DNA from: Poecilobothrus nobilitatus
Taxonomy: Eukaryota > Arthropoda > Insecta > Diptera > Dolichopodidae
Assembly (NCBI GenBank): GCA_947095535.1
Contig: OX352773.1
Coordinates: forward strand, 129,038,830 to 129,102,829
Direction of reading: 5' to 3'
Length of the DNA stretch: 64,000 bases
Part shown: positions 22,801 through 32,930 of the stretch, piece by piece
Layout: every line of letters begins with the position of its first letter
How positions within the stretch are numbered: the stretch's first letter is position 1
Notes under the pieces: model-generated
Seen by the model: only the letters and a program-made list of their open reading frames with translations
Databases searched by the model: none
Told to the model about the DNA's origin: nothing
Position numbers and translations under genes: made by a program

Positions 22801-23300
22801 ATATCTTCATATGGACGCTTTTATGAACAAAATAGCGGCACTAATCGTAGCGATAAAAAGAACAGGGATAAAGCTGACTAGAAGAACAGCAGCTCGCAAA
22901 CATAAAATCGCACATCTTGTACAACATAATATGCTGATTCAATTGCCCCATGTACGTAATCAATAAAGTCCACGTGCTAATAAACAGAGCTATAAGGGGG
23001 CTATATTTTCACAGCGGAATCACATACTTGGAAGTTATACATGTAGAAACGCTTTCTCAATATTTATAATCTGATCAAGCAGGAAAAACCTAAATATATA
23101 TATAAAATTAAAAATCACCTAATCAATACAAGCATTGTACTACTCAGCCAATGTGATATTCACAATCACAACACGAGGTCAGCCAATTTATCAGGAATAA
23201 CCTACTATCTTCAGCAATCAGAATTTACAACACACTACCGGCGCAGATAACAAACCAGCAATCCTTAGTAAAATTCAAGAGGGAACCAAAATAACACTTA

Positions 23301-24518
23301 CATGAAATTCAAACAAACTCATACAACCAGTAGGAATTATCAGCTAATTCATATAATCTTATTCACCAGGGAACCGGAATCGGTATGTTCACTCAAATTA
23401 GCAAATATCGGTCATCGTATGTTTATACGAACCTAAAAACCTAAAAAAATATCAAAAATTAATGAAAATTAAAAAAAAATAATAATTTAATACAACAAAT
23501 AAATTCTGATTATAAATAACATAAAACATCCAAAAAACATAAATTGACACATCTAAGCAGTAAAAACTACATTAAAATATCAAAAATCTAATAATTAATG
23601 TATATAAACTAATCACAATAACTATACTATAATAACCCAATTTTAAACTCAATTTAATAAACAAACATTACTTAAATTAAAACTTGTAAATAAAAGAAAA
23701 CCATTATAATTAATGAATTAACATCCAAACATATAACATATAATTAAACTTTTAACATATAAATAACAAACAAATATAATAAATTAGTCAAACATACCTA
23801 ATCAACATAAATTAGAACAAATTTAATGATTCATTCAACTTCATCTAATAACACTAATTAATAGATCTTCACACATAGTCAAATCAACTATGATATAATA
23901 AAAAATAAATAATATCACTAATTAAATGATCAACACACATAAATTAATCTACTATACTATAAAAAATAATATACTATAAAATTAAAAATAAAAATATAAA
24001 AAAACAAATAATAGTCATTGATAACTAATAAATAATACTTCTATACCGTACTATAATTAATATATCTAAAACTACATTATACGTTAATTCAATACACGTG
24101 GATTTAATTTAGATAACTAACTATACTTCCTCATACCAGCTAACAGCGTTTGGAAGGAATTTACTGGGATACAATTGGATACAATACTTTCTTTCAACAA
24201 AGCAATTAGGTGCTAAAAGTTAAATTTTTTTCCAAGATTATATTGTAATAATAGTTTGTATGCTAATTAATAAATAAATAAATAAAAGTAATCTAATTAG
24301 AATTTAGTATATTAAATTAGTGAAATAAATAAAAACAAAACAAAGATTTAAAAAATAAATAGTGTAGTGATTCAGTGACTTCTACATTAGAAAAAGCAAA
24401 GTGTTTTATATAAAGACAACTAATACTAGTAGAACAAAATAATAATAAAAATAATAGTAATAACTAGTATGTAATAAAATTAAGAATAATTATTTTAAAA
24501 AAATAAATATATAAATAA
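23301..24518. other. Very AT-rich non-coding region
   Basis: No gene. Strongly biased to A and T, with frequent AATTA and AATAA words and a TAAATAAATAAATAAA stretch near 24266. The start may be the 3' UTR of LINE C. Confidence 0.4.
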
Positions 24519-24524
24519 AACATT

Positions 24525-24945
24525 GTGCAGTGTACCCGGTTGTCAATCAAACAGCCATAATGCACCAAAATACACTACATGTTTTTTGCTCTGCAAAAGA
24601 TGCAGAACTTCGAATAAAGAGGCTTAGACCAAGTAGAACACCTGATTTAAAAATATCTAAAACTACCAATATATGCGTAAAGCACTTTTGCGGAGGAACA
24701 AATAAAAAATGAAGTATATATTATTATAAGTGGAACAAATAAATTTTGGCGAATAAAAAATGAAGCGGTTAAGCCAGGTGTAATCCCAATAATTTTTTCC
24801 CGATCGGCCTTCTTATCTTACTACCAAACCAATTAAGATAAGAGAAGACCCAGAAGCAAGACTGAAACGTATTATAATTGCCCATGTGGCTGAAAATTGC
24901 CCTTCTGCTTTGATGAGGACAAAATTTCATCAATTGAGGATATCA
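24525..24945 (+). pseudogene. Second THAP-domain (P-like) remnant, frameshifted
   Basis: One frame from about 24525 gives CSVPGCQSNSHNAPKYTTCF, with the first THAP Cys pair (C-x4-C). Another frame, about 24597-24690, gives DAELRIKRLRPSRTPDLKIS, then NICVKHF, the closing C-x2-H-F. A third piece from about 24795 reads FFPDRPSYLTTKPIKIREDP. Together these are a THAP finger and its following linker spread over three frames. It is more decayed than and different from the 12502 copy. No transposase core follows. Confidence 0.65.
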
Positions 24946-25672
24946 TAAAAAGAGCAGATAAGTATAATTTATTTAACTGGGATTATAAAGTTTATACAAG
25001 AAAGTTATTTATTTTTATAAACTTTTATTAAAAAATATTTTTTGTTATTAATCTGCATTATTATATGCATCTAATACATTAATTATTAATATGCATGCTA
25101 ATACATTAATTCTGAAACATTTTGAACCTAAAACAAGTTGTAAAATAAGTAAAATTAAAATAAAACAAATTCTCATTGTCTATTTACTAAATAATGTCTT
25201 AACAATTAACTAATTTAATTTCAATTAACTAATCAATAATTATATTTTAAATTACTTAATTTTAGAAAATGCATACCATGGAAAAATTAGAACTGGATCA
25301 CACGCAACTGGATTTTTTTCAACAACTAAAATAAAATAAAATTTTTGAAATATTATTTTTTTAATTATAACTCACCCAAGCTATTTAAAATAATATCATT
25401 TAAAAAGTGGTACTGCTTTTAGGTCTAATTTCTGGTATTTCTGGTGTTGAAGGATTATAGGTATGTGGTTTTATATCCCAGGCATTAAAGCTCTAAAATC
25501 AAATATATATTTTTAAAGGACTAATTTTAAATATTTGATAAAATATCTTACCTATTTACAACTTACTCTAAATTTTTTGCATTCATCTTCTGCTTAAATT
25601 CAATCAATTCGATTATCAAAATTTTAAATCATAAATTGGATTAATAAAGTAACAAATTTTTAAACGGAATGT
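24946..25672. other. AT-rich spacer before assembly gap
   Basis: No gene is visible. AT-rich with an ATTAATNATTAAT character around 25080-25260. The left part of the errantivirus 5' LTR may begin in the gap that follows. Confidence 0.35.
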
Positions 25673-25872
25673 NNNNNNNNNNNNNNNNNNNNNNNNNNNN
25701 NNNNNNNNNNNNNNNNNNNNNNNNNNNNNNNNNNNNNNNNNNNNNNNNNNNNNNNNNNNNNNNNNNNNNNNNNNNNNNNNNNNNNNNNNNNNNNNNNNNN
25801 NNNNNNNNNNNNNNNNNNNNNNNNNNNNNNNNNNNNNNNNNNNNNNNNNNNNNNNNNNNNNNNNNNNNNNNN
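25673..25872. other. Assembly gap (200 N)
   Basis: Exactly 200 N, so probably a placeholder, not a measured length. It falls in or beside the 5' LTR of the errantivirus, where repeats would hinder assembly. Any open frame drawn through it is meaningless. Confidence 0.99.
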
Positions 25873-26166
25873 GAAATATTTGATGCAGCTATACCCATGA
25901 GAACATAGTGGTCAACCAATATTTTTCGATCATCAAAAAGACGCAGCTATAACCGTGAGAACACAGTGGTCAACAGCTTGGAGAAAAAAGTTATAACCGT
26001 GAGAACATAACTATATAAAACCAAGGCCACGTATTCAAGCAGTTGTAACCGTGGGAACACAATCCAGAATACGTAGTGAATATACCCGTACCGCGGTAGG
26101 TCTTTGGCGAGAATAAAAACTAAAGACTAAAAAGGAGTTATACCATATATTCTGAACCAACATTAA

Positions 26167-26224
26167 AAGAAGCTGAACCTTCTTATGTATATCATAAGAA
26201 GCTGAACCTTCTTATGTATATCAT
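26167..26224 (+). repeat. 29-bp perfect tandem repeat in the errantivirus leader
   Basis: Units at 26167-26195 and 26196-26224 (AAGAAGCTGAACCTTCTTAT and nine more bases). Each contains an AAGAAG/CTTCTT short inverted repeat and an ATG. The first ATG (26185) opens a six-codon frame ending at TGA 26203; the second (26214) opens the short frame that runs into the splice donor. Confidence 0.9.
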
Positions 26225-26228
26225 AGTC

Positions 26229-26236
26229 CTGTAAGT
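26229..26236 (+). promoter_or_regulatory. Putative env splice donor
   Basis: CCT/GTAAGTA with GT at 26231-26232, a near-consensus 5' splice site in the leader, 73 bases before the gag ATG. Splicing from here would remove gag and pol. The ATG at 26214 gives five codons plus two bases before the junction; unspliced, that same frame ends at a TAA overlapping the donor. Confidence 0.6.
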
Positions 26237-26303
26237 AAAAATCATAAATCATCGAAAATTTTTTTTATATATAAATCAAAAAAATATATATACAAAAATA
26301 AAA

Positions 26304-27533
26304 ATGAATACGAATAATATATTAGAAGAGATCAAATAATCTATCAGACAATTAAATGGTGCAAGTAATGCACAACTTGAAATGATTAGAAGTTTACAAA
26401 CTTGTTTAGAAAATATCGAGGATAGACTAAATACACCCTCAATATCTAGCACAAGCAACAACACAAGTTTACAACGTCCTAGAAATGAACAGGATCTAAA
26501 AGGTATTGGAAAATTACCAGATGCAGTAAAAGAATTATAGACATTCGACGGTAATCCAATACATTATGTATCTTGGATACATAACGTAGAAAGTATATTA
26601 AAGGATTACGAGATAGTAAAAAATAAACCTATATACAGGGCTATCTTACAAAGTATCCGCCAAAAAGTACGAGGAAATGCAGACTAGGGTTTAATATCGT
26701 ATATCTTCGACGACAGCTGGGAAGATATAAAAACTTGTTTGTCACTACACTATGCTGACAAACGAGACTTACGAACATTGGAACATCAATTATCAAATCT
26801 ATATCAAAGAAACCGATCAATAGATGAACTTTACGCGAACGTAAATAATCAACTATCTCTGATCATAAATAAAATTAAGACCGAAAACTATAGCGCAGGC
26901 ACCGTTAACGTCTTAAGCGAAACTTATCGGAACAAGGCACTAGATGTCTTCATCAGAGGTCTCAACGGAGATCTTTCAAAAATGTTAATCATACAGAGAC
27001 CACAGACGCTCCCCGAACCTTATTCATCATGTTTGGAAATCGAAAAATCAAATTTCCGTAACGTCGCAATCCATAATCGCAACTTTAACAATACAATATC
27101 GCCACAAAAAAGCCATATGATAAAAAGGAAAACCTTCCAAAATCAATCACAACCAAGATACATACAACATAGTGACCAACCAACCAACCAAAACCAAAAT
27201 ATATATCAACCTAATAGGAACAATTTTCCAGAAAGACCAGCACAGCCTAAAAACTTACCAACAATGGAGGTTGATCCTAAAAAGAGTGAAATTTCAAGAG
27301 CTCGCATGAATATGTCAAACATGCAATACCATCCAAATCAACAGAGAATTTTCAATCTACAAACAACTAATAATACCGAACAATGTGACGGAAGTTATGA
27401 AGACTACAAACAAAACTTCGACAATCAAGAAGAACAAGAAGAAGAATATGATGAACAACAACTAAATTTTACGAACGCAGCCTCAATAGTAGTATACCCT
27501 ACTTTGAGTATGTCACAAAAGATAAGAAAATAG
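26304..27533 (+). pseudogene. Errantivirus gag, three nonsense codons
   Basis: Structural polyprotein that would form the particle core. The frame from ATG 26304 runs to TAG 27531-27533 (409 codons with stops). In-frame stops are TAA 26337, TAG 26538 and TAG 26685; from 26739 there are 264 open residues. The middle (LEHQLSNLYQRNRSIDELYA) is typical of gag capsid regions; the C-terminal third is rich in Gln, Asn and Pro and ends in an acidic EEQEEEYDEQQ tract. I see no CCHC knuckle, as is common in this group. The start is chosen because it begins the only long same-frame run. Confidence 0.8.
27464..27470 (+). promoter_or_regulatory. -1 ribosomal frameshift heptamer AAATTTT
   Basis: In the gag frame the codons read CTA AAT TTT ACG, so the heptamer is phased as A AAT TTT, a canonical X XXY YYZ slippery site. 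The -1 frame is open from here into protease. It lies about 60 bases before the gag stop. This is the expected gag-pol control for errantiviruses. I did not identify a downstream pseudoknot by eye. Confidence 0.75.
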
Positions 27534-28424
27534 TCAAATTCTTGATGAATACAGGTGCAAACAAGAATTTCATAAAAACAGAACTAGCACTAAACGCAAT
27601 ACCAACAAACAAAGTATTTAAAATCAGATCAGCAGGAGGCGATATAGAGATAACTAAGAAAATAGTGGTAAAATTCTTCGAATGTATTGGAAATAATCCA
27701 ATAAAGAAAACAGAATTTTTCGTGTTACCTGGACTAAAGAGTTTCGATGGTATAACAGGTGACGATACACTCAAGCAACTGGAGGCAGTGATCGATCGTA
27801 AAAACCATCTCCTAATAATAGCACCAGGAATAAAAATTCCGCTCAAAGAGAATCCATCTCTCCAAGTCAACAGTATAGAAATCAGAGATAATCATTTAAA
27901 TGAAAATATAAGAACTAAATTTAAAAAAGTAATAAGTCAGCACAGCAAACTTTTCGGCTCAATCAACAACCACGAAATCATCGATACCTCTGTGGAAGCT
28001 GAAACTACAACGGATGAACCTATCTACAGCAAGGTATAACCATATCCTGTCCACGTGAGAGCTGAAGTAGCAAAACAAATCCAACAAATGCTTCAAGATG
28101 GCATCATAAGACCATCCAAAAGTCCATACAACTCTCCCATATGGATTGTGGAAAAGAAAATGGATTCATCAGGTGTAAAAAAATACCGTCTTGTCATCGA
28201 TTTTAAAAGATTAAATACCGTCACAGTTTCCGATACTTACCCAATTCCAGATATACCATCAACAATAGCCAGCCTCGGAAATTCGAAATTTTATACCACA
28301 ATTGATTTAACTTCGAGATTCCACCAGATAAGGATGAAACCAAAAGATATACCAAAAACAGCATTTTCCACGCTAAACGGAAAATACGAATTCCTGAGAT
28401 TACCATTCGGATTAAAGAACGCGG
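27470..28424 (+). pseudogene. Errantivirus pol, protease and RT N-half
   Basis: In the -1 frame, open from 27470. Protease: the catalytic D-T-G-A reads N-T-G-A (AAT at 27548-27550), so the active aspartate is lost. A stop at 28037-28039 falls between protease and RT. RT then continues in the same frame from 28040: MLQDGIIRPSKSPYNSPIWI, KYRLVIDFKRLN, YTTIDLTSRFHQI (motif A Asp present), FLRLPFGLKNA. At about 28424 the sequence jumps out of frame. The region that should carry the YxDD box is deleted there. Confidence 0.88.
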
Positions 28425-28425
28425 A

Positions 28426-29466
28426 TTAATAATCTTTGGCGGCAAAAATGAGGAAGAACATCTCCACAATGTCGAAAAAATATTTAATAAATTACAAACA
28501 GCCAACTTCAGAGTCAACCTGGACAAAACCGAATTTCTCAAGGAAGAAGTCGAATTTCTTGGATACATCATAACCAGCAAAGGTATTAAACCAGATCCTA
28601 AGAAGATAAAGGCGATACAAGGAATTCGCCCGTCTGAAAATGCGAAGGAGCTCAAATCCTTTCTAGGCTTAGCATCCTATTACAGAAGATTCATAAAGGA
28701 TTTTGCTAAGATCGCAAAACCTTTAACCAACTTAACAAGAGGAGACAACGCTCAAATAAAAGCAAACCAGTCAAGGAAAATAAAAATAAAATTCGAAGAA
28801 GATGAATTCAAAGCATTTCGAAATTTAAAGGAGTTATTATCATCATCCGACCTCCTTATATTTTCGGATTTTGAGCAACATTTTAACTTCAAAACAGACG
28901 CGTCAAATCAGGCTATTGGAGCAGTCCTGTCACAAGGAGAAATTGGCAAGGACAGACCAATAACATATATATCAAGATCTCTTAACAAAACAGAAGCGAA
29001 CTATGCTACGAACTAAAGAGAGATGCTCGCTATCATATGGGCGTTGGACAAACTACGGAATTACCTATATGGCGCAAGGAAAATCAAAATCTTAACCGAC
29101 CATCAACCATTGACGTTCACCTTAAGTAACAGTAATAACAACGCCAAACTGAAACGTTGGAAAGCACGGCTTGAGGAATACAACTACGAACTTGTATATA
29201 GGCCCCGATGTACAAATAAAGTGGCAGATGCATTATCCAGACTAAAAACTGAAGCAAACATACTCACAAACCAAGGAAGAGAATATGAAAGTTCTTCAAC
29301 AGATACAGCACCTGAAACAGCACAAAATGATGGTTCAGTATCAACAGATACCGCATCTGAAACTGCACGTCATAACCAAAATATTGACACATCATCAATG
29401 AAAACAGTTCATAGCGCAGAAAACGATAGTTCCCACTTCACACCAACATTGCGAAGGTCCGATTAA
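28426..29466 (+). pseudogene. Errantivirus pol, RT C-half and RNase H
   Basis: In a new frame after the deletion: IIFGGKNEEEHL, FLGYIITSKGIKPDPKKI, FLGLASYYRRFIKDFAKI, then RNase H with NFKTDASNQAIGAVLSQ and ILTDHQPLTF. A nonsense codon at 29014-29016 sits in the NYATN/REMLAI block. The tether ends in a Ser/Thr-rich stretch with two diverged copies of a STDTA-SETA unit (about 29298-29370) and the stop at 29464. It would process the RNA:DNA hybrid, but catalysis upstream is impossible. Confidence 0.85.
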
Positions 29467-30579
29467 TGCTTTTCGAAACCAACTAATAATATCAGTGGGA
29501 AACGGAGCAACAGCATACGAAGAGCCACACCCGACTTTTAACAGACATTATATCAGTCTTACAGAAATCACAAGGACCGAACTTATAAGAATTCTAAAGC
29601 AAAAGTTGTCACCATCTGTTATAAATGGAATCAAAATTTCCAAAAATTATATCCAAACCTTGCAAGAAATCTATAGAGCACATTTTCAAGCATACAAAAT
29701 TAGAATCACACAACTAGTTGTAGAAGATATTCGCAATGAAGAAAATAAATTTAATATCATCAAAAGCGAGTACAAAAGAGCACGTCGTAATTGGAAGGAG
29801 AATAAGCAACAAATTTTGGAAAAATTCTACTTTCCACAGATGGCAAGCTTAATCAAGAAATATACGGCAAATTGCGAGATCTGTAATACAAGTAAATACG
29901 ACTGCCACCCTAACAAACCGCATTTAATGGAAACACCAATCCCGAAATATCCAACTGAAATTCTCCATATCGACTTAACGGAAATAAAAAAGGAAAAGTT
30001 CATCATGTGTGTTGACAAGTTCACCAAATTTGCTAAATTTTTCAAAATTAAGAACAAATCTTTCTTATACCTCAGGTAAAAATTATAAAAATCTTGCATT
30101 TTCATACAACACATCGAATGGTCATAATAGATAATGAGCCGAGCTTTATTAGCACCGTTATAAAAGATTACCTAAGAACTATTGGAATCGAAACATATTT
30201 CACCCCGTCACAAAGAAGTGAAGTAAATGGAATCATTGAAAGGGTTTACTCCACAATTGAAGAGATTTCAAGATGCTTGCAACAAGAATACAAAGATCTA
30301 TCTCTGAGGGAGGTCATTGATATAGCAGTAGACAGATACAACAACAGTATATACTCTGTTACTGGACTAAAATCGGCAGATATCTTCTTCGCAAGAATAC
30401 AACGTGTGAATTATCAGAATTTAATTAATTTCCAAGGAAAAATAAACGAAAATTTGATAGAGAAAATCGAAAACAGCCAGAAAAAGAAAATAGAAAGAGA
30501 AGAATACCAACCTGGAAAAACCATATTCACCGAAATAAAACAGATAAAATCAAAAAATAAACCACTTTACAAAAAATAA
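29462..30579 (+). pseudogene. Errantivirus integrase, frameshifted
   Basis: Bases 29462-30079: the zinc-binding domain keeps CEIC but its two histidine positions appear replaced (EYKRARRNWKEN block). LHIDLTEI gives the first catalytic Asp and CVDKFTKF follows. A frame change lies between about 30065 and 30095. Bases 30094-30579: MVIIDNEPSF gives the second Asp and NGIIERVYSTIEEI the Glu. The C-terminal region is basic (QKKKIEREEYQPG, then KSKNKPLYKK) and is cut by TAA 30577-30579. All three DDE residues are present in pieces, but the protein is broken. Confidence 0.85.
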
Positions 30580-30668
30580 ATAGTAGCTAGAAACAATAGA
30601 GTTACAGGAACCACTGAATCATGAAGAAGGATTCAAAAATCTCATATAAAAAATTCATATAATTAAAT

Positions 30669-30692
30669 TTACAACCTTTATCTCTTTCCAGC
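30669..30692 (+). promoter_or_regulatory. Putative env splice acceptor
   Basis: A pyrimidine-rich ACAACCTTTATCTCTTTCCAG ending with AG at 30690-30691, followed at once by the open env frame. Its phase matches the two leftover bases of the leader frame at the donor 26231, so a spliced RNA would start env on the leader ATG. The match in phase is seen directly; use of the sites is inferred. Confidence 0.6.
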
Positions 30693-32105
30693 ATATGGCT
30701 ATGGGTGCCAATTGGAGCCCTTCAGATTTTCGAAAACATATCACCAATAATAACTATTAAAGAAGGCATAGGACAAATATTGAATGGAAATATAAATTTA
30801 ATCCATAAAATCGAATTGAATTATTATGAAAAAATATTAGCAGAAGCAAAAACAGACATAGAAGAAATACACCTAAGAAGTCTATTCAAACCTCAACTCA
30901 AATTCCAGTGGCAAGAAATCGAAAAATTAATCTCAGAACTAATCGAACAACAACCAAGGCCTAAACGATCTATAAACTGGATCGGAAGCGCATGGAAATG
31001 GGTCGCAGGCAATCCGGACGCCACAGATTGGGATAAAATACTCAATAGCCATAACAAATTAATCAACAATAATAACCAACAATACCGTATAAACGAAGTA
31101 CTTTTCAACACCACAAAACGCATCTTAGAAGAATTCAACGACTTAACTTATAGACTCGATAAGGAGTCCAATGCAGACATTTAACAAACACTTCTTAACA
31201 GACTGGTTATAGTAAAAGAGTTAATAAAAGAAATAATCAGAGCAATTCAACTGGCAAAAGGAAATATTATAAACACCAACCTACTTAACAAAGAAGAAAT
31301 TCACAGACTAATTATAGAAAGCGAAATTTTCCCATATTATAACGCAATAGAAGCAATAGAATATGCAACACCCACAATAGTAGTAAAAAATATGACTCTC
31401 CTCTATATTATCTCTATACCAAAAACCAGGGGAAAAGAGTATAACAATATCAAAATAAGAGCAACTATCCAACAAGAGACTTGCTATCCAACACAAATCA
31501 AATATTCGGCATAATCAAGAATTGCAACACCAACAAAAATATAATCATCTGTAAAACAAATGAAGTTCAAGAACTCTCGGAAAATCACTGCATAAAACAA
31601 CTTATGAAAGGATTCAACATTGGGTGCGAAAATCAATACAACAACAAAGAAGAAATCGAACCCATCAACAATGCTACAGTCTTACTTAATAATTTCAATG
31701 AAAGTCTTATCCGCAATAATACCAAAAAACATCTCAACGGAAATTTCCTGATTAAACTTCACAACGAAAATGTTAAAATAAAAGATCTGGTATTCACAAA
31801 CAGGGAAATAAAATCATCACATATTCTACCAGCTGGCATGCACAACAATTCAACGGGAAACAAAATAAGATTGAATTTGGAATACCTACACAACCTACAC
31901 CTAAACAATGTCAAGGAAGAAGAAGAAGAACTCTCTTCAGATTCAATAATCAGCACAAGTACAGATATCATCTTAACTTCAACACTTACAATTGTGACTA
32001 GCAACCGTCATAAGGAAAATAGTGAAGAAACGTAATACCATGATTCTTAATACCACATCAAAAGATGCGGAAACCGACAACCAAAATATTCAGCCTATCA
32101 AAATA
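30692..32105 (+). pseudogene. Errantivirus env-like glycoprotein, broken
   Basis: Membrane fusion-type envelope protein gene of an insect endogenous retrovirus. The frame from 30692 opens with a short hydrophobic stretch consistent with a signal peptide end. A furin-type RPKRS site lies near 30958, followed by a Trp-rich segment. Stops interrupt it at 31182-31184 and 31510-31512, and the frame shifts near 31490; the rest is readable at about 31487-32035 and includes several N-x-S/T sites. The C-terminal part has a weakly hydrophobic Ser/Thr/Ile stretch near 31950 where a membrane anchor would be expected. Not functional as it stands. Confidence 0.75.
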
Positions 32106-32456
32106 AATTTCTGATCCACGGGACACGGATTTTAAGTTAAGTTAACCTATAGTTTGCAGTAACAGCATTTTTCATATTTTTTATATAATTAAAAATTTCT
32201 TTCCCACAAAATGTAAAAGTGCTCAAATTGCAATTTAATCATTCACACGATCCAAATATTAACACACACAACATATTAAATTGCAAGTTCAGCACTTAGA
32301 TTAGTATAAATAATGTTGAATTAATTAGTTAAAACACAGTTTAATTTTGTCATTATAATTATAATTAATAAAGTGGACTTAGTTCGAAAAATAATTTTTT
32401 TAAACGAATTAAATATAAATTCTTTAACTTACATACTTATGTATATGTATAATATA
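32106..32456. other. Right flank of errantivirus
   Basis: Contains GACACGGATTTTAAGTTAAG near 32120-32139, which may be the end of the internal region followed by an LTR start (AGTTAAGTTAAC). No sequence matching the 5' LTR repeats is present, so the 3' LTR is either absent or does not overlap the sequenced part of the 5' LTR. Confidence 0.4.
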
Positions 32457-32930
32457 TAGCCCCGTATTTACATATATGTATTTTATTGTACTTATAAGAA
32501 ATTATTCTATGAATGGAAATATTTTTAAAGAAATTGCAATATTGGCGATATACTTATAACAATATAAATATACTATGTGCGCATTAATATAATAAATATT
32601 TAAAATTATATTTACTATTTTGTAATTTAATATAAATTTACCGCTTAGTATTAAATGGTACTATAGCATATTTGGAAAAGTTATATGGATAATCGTTATG
32701 TGGAAGGTTAGAATCTGCTTTTGAAGAATGTATAAACATATAGTTTAAATATATGTACAAATCATAGTTCTAAAAATTATAAAATTTACCCAAATTATTT
32801 TAAAATACTAAAAAATTAAAAAAATAATATTGTAAGCAGAGTGACAGGCTATAAACATACTAATAGTTCGTACGGGTATGTAAGAGTTGACAAAGGCAAC
32901 TGTATTCTTTCTCGTTATGTATAATTTGTA
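32457..32930 (+). repeat. Interspersed repeat, inverted relative to 58180-58680
   Basis: About 470 bp, reverse-complementary to 58180-58680 with many small differences. Landmarks in order: CCCCGTATTTACATATATGT, TTATAAGAAATTATTCTATG, CCGCTTAGTATTAAATGGTA, AACATATAGTTT, GTAAGCAGAGTGACAGGCT, GTTGACAAAGGCAACTGTAT. No coding capacity and no clear terminal repeats. Unclassified family. Confidence 0.8.

Larger units (their letters stand above)
20790..23300 (+). mobile_element. LINE family C (CR1/jockey-type), plus-strand relic
   Basis: The endonuclease starts with KILYTNARSIRNKLEEI at about 20803, followed by an in-frame stop. Bases 21235-21507 carry TQNSNTIMDHVLTNIDI and DNPLFDHKMISATL (the S-D-H motif degraded to F-D-H). 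Bases 22181-22474 encode RT blocks GQFPEICKEVITIPLQKGE, ELGNYIPITLINNIGKIYEK, RRYQYGFQ and AIFIDL, then stop-ridden KAFDTLHLDPLL, FGVPQGSVLGPTLC and an FANDT motif C near 22720. The catalytic D-D of motif C reads N-D. Heavily mutated; it continues with tail sequence to about 23300. Confidence 0.75.
25873..26303 (+). promoter_or_regulatory. Errantivirus 5' LTR remnant and leader
   Basis: Four imperfect copies of TAACCGTGAGAACA lie at 25892, 25950, 25994 and 26046, the first two with flanking GCAGCTAT and GTGGTCAAC. A TATA-like CTATATAAAA is at 26011-26020. TTTGGCGAGAATAAAAAC near 26103 could be a primer-binding region but was not matched to a tRNA. A 29-bp tandem repeat (26167-26224) and a splice donor (26231) precede gag. 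The LTR/leader boundary is not certain. Confidence 0.55.
25873..32140 (+). mobile_element. Endogenous errantivirus (Ty3/gypsy, 17.6/297-like), defective
   Basis: Order on the plus strand: part of the 5' LTR/leader, gag (26304), pol with protease, RT, RNase H and integrase (27470-30579), then env (from 30692 by splicing). This order, the -1 frameshift and the furin-type RPKRS in env are those of insect errantiviruses related to 17.6/297. The element is inactive: nonsense codons in gag, pol and env, an RT deletion, and frameshifts. A 3' LTR was not found; only a possible AGTTAAGTTAAC start near 32135. The 5' LTR is partly in the gap, so LTR divergence cannot be measured. Confidence 0.9.

Noticed and set aside
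25641..25919. Open frames on both strands across 25669-25908
   Set aside because: They are created by the 200-N gap and have no real sequence.
26098..26120. TTTGGCGAGAATAAAAAC as errantivirus primer-binding site
   Set aside because: It begins like a tRNA-complementary TGGCG but I could not match the rest to a tRNA 3' end, so it is mentioned only as a possibility.
32135..32500. 3' LTR of the errantivirus
   Set aside because: AGTTAAGTTAAC looks like an LTR start, but none of the 5' LTR/leader motifs recur, so no LTR is annotated.
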